A DNA stretch of 64,000 nucleotides from Chloroflexota bacterium. GTDB lineage: Bacteria; Chloroflexota; Dehalococcoidia; Bin125. This document shows positions 61,634 to 64,000 of the stretch, piece by piece. Under the pieces are notes generated by a model. The model was not told the DNA's origin. It ran no database searches and saw nothing but the letters and a program-made list of their open reading frames with translations. The stretch spans positions 1 to 64,000 of the forward strand of contig QGNQ01000003.1 of NCBI GenBank assembly GCA_003228175.2. Reading direction: 5' to 3'. Position 1 is the first letter of the stretch; each line of letters opens with the position of its first letter. The translations under genes and the position numbers were made by a program.

Positions 61634-63239
61634 CCGGCAGGCCAGCATCGATCCGGCGCGACTGGCGGTCTTCGAGTCGCTGGCGACGTCGATCGCGGAG
61701 GAGATGGGCGCGACCCTGCGGCACGCGGCGCTCTCCCCGAACATCAAGGAGCGCGCCGATTACAGCTGCGCCGTGTTCGATGCGGAGGGGCAGCTGCTGG
61801 CGCAGGCAGCGCACATTCCGGTGCACTTGGGCGCGATGCCGGCCTCCGTCTCGGCGGTGGCGGGGCTCGCGCCATGGGCGCCGGGGGACATCGCGATCTT
61901 GAACGATCCTTTCCTGGGCGGTACGCATCTGCCCGACGTGACGATGGTCTCGCCGGTCTTCCGGACGAGCGGGCGTCGGCGGCGATTGGTGGGCTTCGTC
62001 GCGAGCCGGGCGCATCAGGCGGACATTGGCGGCATGGCGCCGGGGTCCATGCCGGTCGCGCAGGAGCTGGTGCAGGAAGGCTTCATCATCCCGCCGGTGC
62101 GGCTGTACCGGGCGGGGGCGCTGGTCCCGGAGACGTTGACGTTGTTCCTGCGCAACGTGCGGACGCCGGAAGAACGTCAGGGCGACGTGGACGCGCAGGT
62201 GGCGGCACAGCGGGTGGGCGAGCGGCGACTGGCGGCGCTCGCCGATCGGTTCGGGGCTGGAGGATCGGGACGGACGGGGTTTCAGGCGGCGGCAACGGCG
62301 CTCTTGGACTCGGGGGAGCGGGCCGCGCTGGCCGGCATGGCGACGATCCCCGCTGGTACGTACCGCTTCGAGGACTTCCTGGACGACGACGGCACGAGCG
62401 ATGAGCCCGTCCCGATCCGCCTGCGGTTGACGACCAGCGCGCGGGGTTGGGAGCTGGACTTCACCGGGTCAGCGGGGCAGCGGCCCGCGTCGATCAACGC
62501 GGTGGCGGCGGTGACACGGTCGGCGAGCTACTACGTGCTGCGTTGCCTGCTGCCGCTCGGCGCACCGACGAACGCTGGGCTGTTCCGGCCGCTGCGCTTC
62601 ATCCTGCCGGAGCGCTCGGTGGTCAATGCGGCGCCGCCGGTGGCCGTCGCGGCGGGCAACGTGGAGACGAGCCAGCGCATCGTCGACGTGGTCTGGGGGG
62701 CGATCATGCAGGCGCTGCCGGGGCGCATTCCGGCCGCGTCGGCGGGGACGATGAATAACCTGGCGGCCGGTGGGACTGATCCGCGGACTGGATCGGCCTG
62801 GGCCTACTACGAGACCAGCGGCGGTGGGCTGGGGGGAGGCCCGGACGGTCCCGGTCTGTCGGCGGTGCAAAGCCACATGACGAACACGTTGAACACGCCG
62901 GCGGAGGCGCTGGAGCTCGCCTACCCGATGCGCGTGCTGGAGAACAGCGTGCGACGCCGGAGCGGCGGGCGGGGCAGGCATCGGGGTGGGGACGGTCTGG
63001 TGCGTCGGACAGAGTTCCTCGCCGCGTCGACGGTGACACTGATCACGGACCGCCGCAGACTGGGGCCCTGGGGGGCCGCCGGCGGCGAGGCGGGGAAGCC
63101 CGGTCGAAACCGGCTGGAACGCGCGACCGGGACGCGACGGACCCTGCCGGGCAAAACGACGATCCGCGTCGGGGCGGGGGATGTGATTCGGGTGGAGACG
63201 CCGGGCGGCGGCGGCTGGGGGGTGGCGGGGTCGGGCTGA
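61626..63239 (+). CDS. hyuB: Hydantoinase/oxoprolinase family protein, B subunit
   Basis: The protein (537 aa from ATG 61626) is the HyuB partner. It starts DPARLAVFESLATSIAEEMG and has RADYSCAVFDAEGQLLAQA, HIPVHLGAMPASV, GDIAILNDPFLGGTHLPDVT and FVASRAHQADIGG. The C-terminal part has NAVAAVTRSASYYVLRCLLP and GGGLGGGPDGPG. The frame upstream of this ATG is a low-quality extension. It ends with GDVIRVETPGGGGWG, typical of the family. With HyuA it probably forms an ATP-dependent amidohydrolase or carboxylase. Confidence 0.92.
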   Translation: MPSRQASIDPARLAVFESLATSIAEEMGATLRHAALSPNIKERADYSCAVFDAEGQLLAQAAHIPVHLGAMPASVSAVAGLAPWAPGDIAILNDPFLGGTHLPDVTMVSPVFRTSGRRRRLVGFVASRAHQADIGGMAPGSMPVAQELVQEGFIIPPVRLYRAGALVPETLTLFLRNVRTPEERQGDVDAQVAAQRVGERRLAALADRFGAGGSGRTGFQAAATALLDSGERAALAGMATIPAGTYRFEDFLDDDGTSDEPVPIRLRLTTSARGWELDFTGSAGQRPASINAVAAVTRSASYYVLRCLLPLGAPTNAGLFRPLRFILPERSVVNAAPPVAVAAGNVETSQRIVDVVWGAIMQALPGRIPAASAGTMNNLAAGGTDPRTGSAWAYYETSGGGLGGGPDGPGLSAVQSHMTNTLNTPAEALELAYPMRVLENSVRRRSGGRGRHRGGDGLVRRTEFLAASTVTLITDRRRLGPWGAAGGEAGKPGRNRLERATGTRRTLPGKTTIRVGAGDVIRVETPGGGGWGVAGSG

Positions 63240-63336
63240 GCGGTCTTGATGGGCAAGGGCGGTTGGGCAAGAGATGGGCGCTGCCCCAATCCTTTTGATG
63301 GCCCCCGTTCGTTAGACTGATTAGAGGAGTTCGCTG

Positions 63337-63753
63337 ATGGCCGACCGCCTGGAACGCGACGTCGAAGACGTGCTCGAGAAGATCGAGGATTTCGAGTGGC
63401 ACCGCCGCCAGCGTCGGGCGCCCAGTCGTGCCCGGCGCGCGTGGAGCGGCTTCTGGCAGCAAACGAGCGACCGATTGGGATCGCTGTTCGTCCGCTTCTC
63501 GTCCGGACATCTGATGCTGGCCGGATTCCTGCTCCTGGTCGCGGGCCTCGTCTTGCGCGCGCGCGGGCTGGGCACCTGGTTCGTGCTGGCGGGCATCATT
63601 CTCTTCCTGATCGGGCTGGCCTGGAACATGCGCGCTCCGCGCTCCGGGCCGACACCCGATGGTCGCGGGGGCTTCTGGCGCGACCGCTACATCCACTACG
63701 ACGAATCACAACCGGGCGGGGTGCGCGGTTGGTTCAAACGGTGGCGACGCTAA
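63337..63753 (+). CDS. Small two-helix membrane protein, 138 aa
   Basis: The protein has a charged N-terminal helix (RLERDVEDVLEKIEDFEWHR), two hydrophobic helices (about residues 60-77 and 82-100, GTWFVLAGIILFLIGLAW) and a basic tail with several Trp and Arg residues. I recognise no family. An AGAGGAG ribosome site precedes the ATG. It overlaps the following lipoprotein gene by 13 bp, so the two are likely made together. Confidence 0.68.
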   Translation: MADRLERDVEDVLEKIEDFEWHRRQRRAPSRARRAWSGFWQQTSDRLGSLFVRFSSGHLMLAGFLLLVAGLVLRARGLGTWFVLAGIILFLIGLAWNMRAPRSGPTPDGRGGFWRDRYIHYDESQPGGVRGWFKRWRR

Positions 63754-64000
63754 TTCTGTCCTCCTTCGTTCTTCGATCCGCACCCGTCGCAGGGCTGGGC
63801 CTGGCGCTCGTCGCGCTGGTTCTGGCCGCGTGCGGCGGATCCGATGCGGCATCCCCCGCCGTCGCCGGCTCGCCCGCGACGGCTGAGTCGAGCGAGGAGG
63901 CGATCGTCGAGCAGGCGGCTGCGCCTCCGGAGGAGTCGGCCGCCGGCCAAGCGGCGCCCGCCGCGAGCGACGCGGCGCAGGCTGGCGAACAAGCTGGCGA
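63741..64000 (+). CDS. Lipoprotein, N-terminal part (runs off window)
   Basis: From a GTG at 63741 the frame is open to the window edge. It has a hydrophobic segment (VAGLGLALVALVLAACGG) with the lipobox VLAAC, then an Ala/Glu/Pro/Ser-rich low-complexity region. The visible part does not show the mature domain, so the function is unknown. It overlaps the end of the membrane-protein gene. The start codon is not certain. Confidence 0.6.
   Translation, partial: MATLILSSFVLRSAPVAGLGLALVALVLAACGGSDAASPAVAGSPATAESSEEAIVEQAAAPPEESAAGQAAPAASDAAQAGEQAG

Noticed and set aside
1-64000. CRISPR arrays, insertion sequences, prophage genes, rRNA genes
   Set aside because: No direct-repeat arrays with spacers, no transposase or phage proteins and no rRNA-like sequence were seen on reading both strands.

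Overview
The window reads as a chromosomal segment of a high-GC bacterium, most likely a Chloroflexota member near the SAR202/Dehalococcoidia lineages. This is an inference. It rests on roughly 70% GC in sampled lines, a YvcK with an N-terminal membrane anchor, a DUF1015 protein, a secreted protein carrying the 'GWNLVGW'-type motif, and the mix of SDRs, hydantoinase-type subunits and an enolase-superfamily dehydratase. I see no rRNA, insertion sequence, prophage or CRISPR array.

Layout. 1-5.6 kb (minus strand): cdaA-cdaR-der-plsY-gpsA (c-di-AMP, ribosome assembly, phospholipid precursors), with argF upstream. 5.7-13.5 kb: comEA-comEC, rph, a double-HIT protein, a DUF1015 protein and two tandem SDR paralogues. 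13.6-16.9 kb: a DUF2283/DUF4258 pair, serA and a serine-type aminotransferase. 17-24 kb: selA, mutS2 (which appears to start at CTG), rarA, a Nudix hydrolase and tRNA-Met(CAU). 24.2-32.5 kb: cheR, a DUF192 lipoprotein, glpD, a methyltransferase, a diguanylate cyclase and a cueR-copA copper module with a recognisable CueR operator. 32.5-45.3 kb is an accessory region: ATP-grasp ligase, CBS protein, lipoproteins, a lower-GC membrane protein, a radical-SAM gene, a large secreted protein, an Nfu-type Fe-S carrier, a mercuric-reductase-like flavoprotein, a small HesB-like gene, tRNA-Gly(UCC) and an enolase-superfamily gene. 45.3-48.5 kb is a signalling cluster (degenerate GGDEF, sigma-like protein, REC protein) sharing a palindrome. 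48.5-64 kb holds yhdH, a phosphoesterase, gatB, yvcK-secG-SAM hydrolase-fmt-rlmN, rplY, larE, an internally deleted SDR, hyuA/hyuB and membrane proteins.

The main discovery is evidence for selenocysteine (Sec) decoding. selA lies at 17.0 kb. Two genes that an ordinary gene caller would truncate or split continue in frame past a TGA, and each TGA is followed at the right distance by a perfect 7-bp hairpin with a G in the first two loop positions, as in bacterial SECIS elements. One is a B12-type radical-SAM protein whose read-through tail is C-U-A-E-P (37475-38902). The other is a 99-residue HesB-like protein (43561-43860). selB, selC and selD are not in the window.

Two other genes with in-frame stops look instead like nonsense mutations or sequence errors: a TGA at a Trp position of a secreted protein (39169) and a TAG in an enolase-superfamily gene (44276). 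One SDR gene has lost its catalytic middle in frame (58756-59100).
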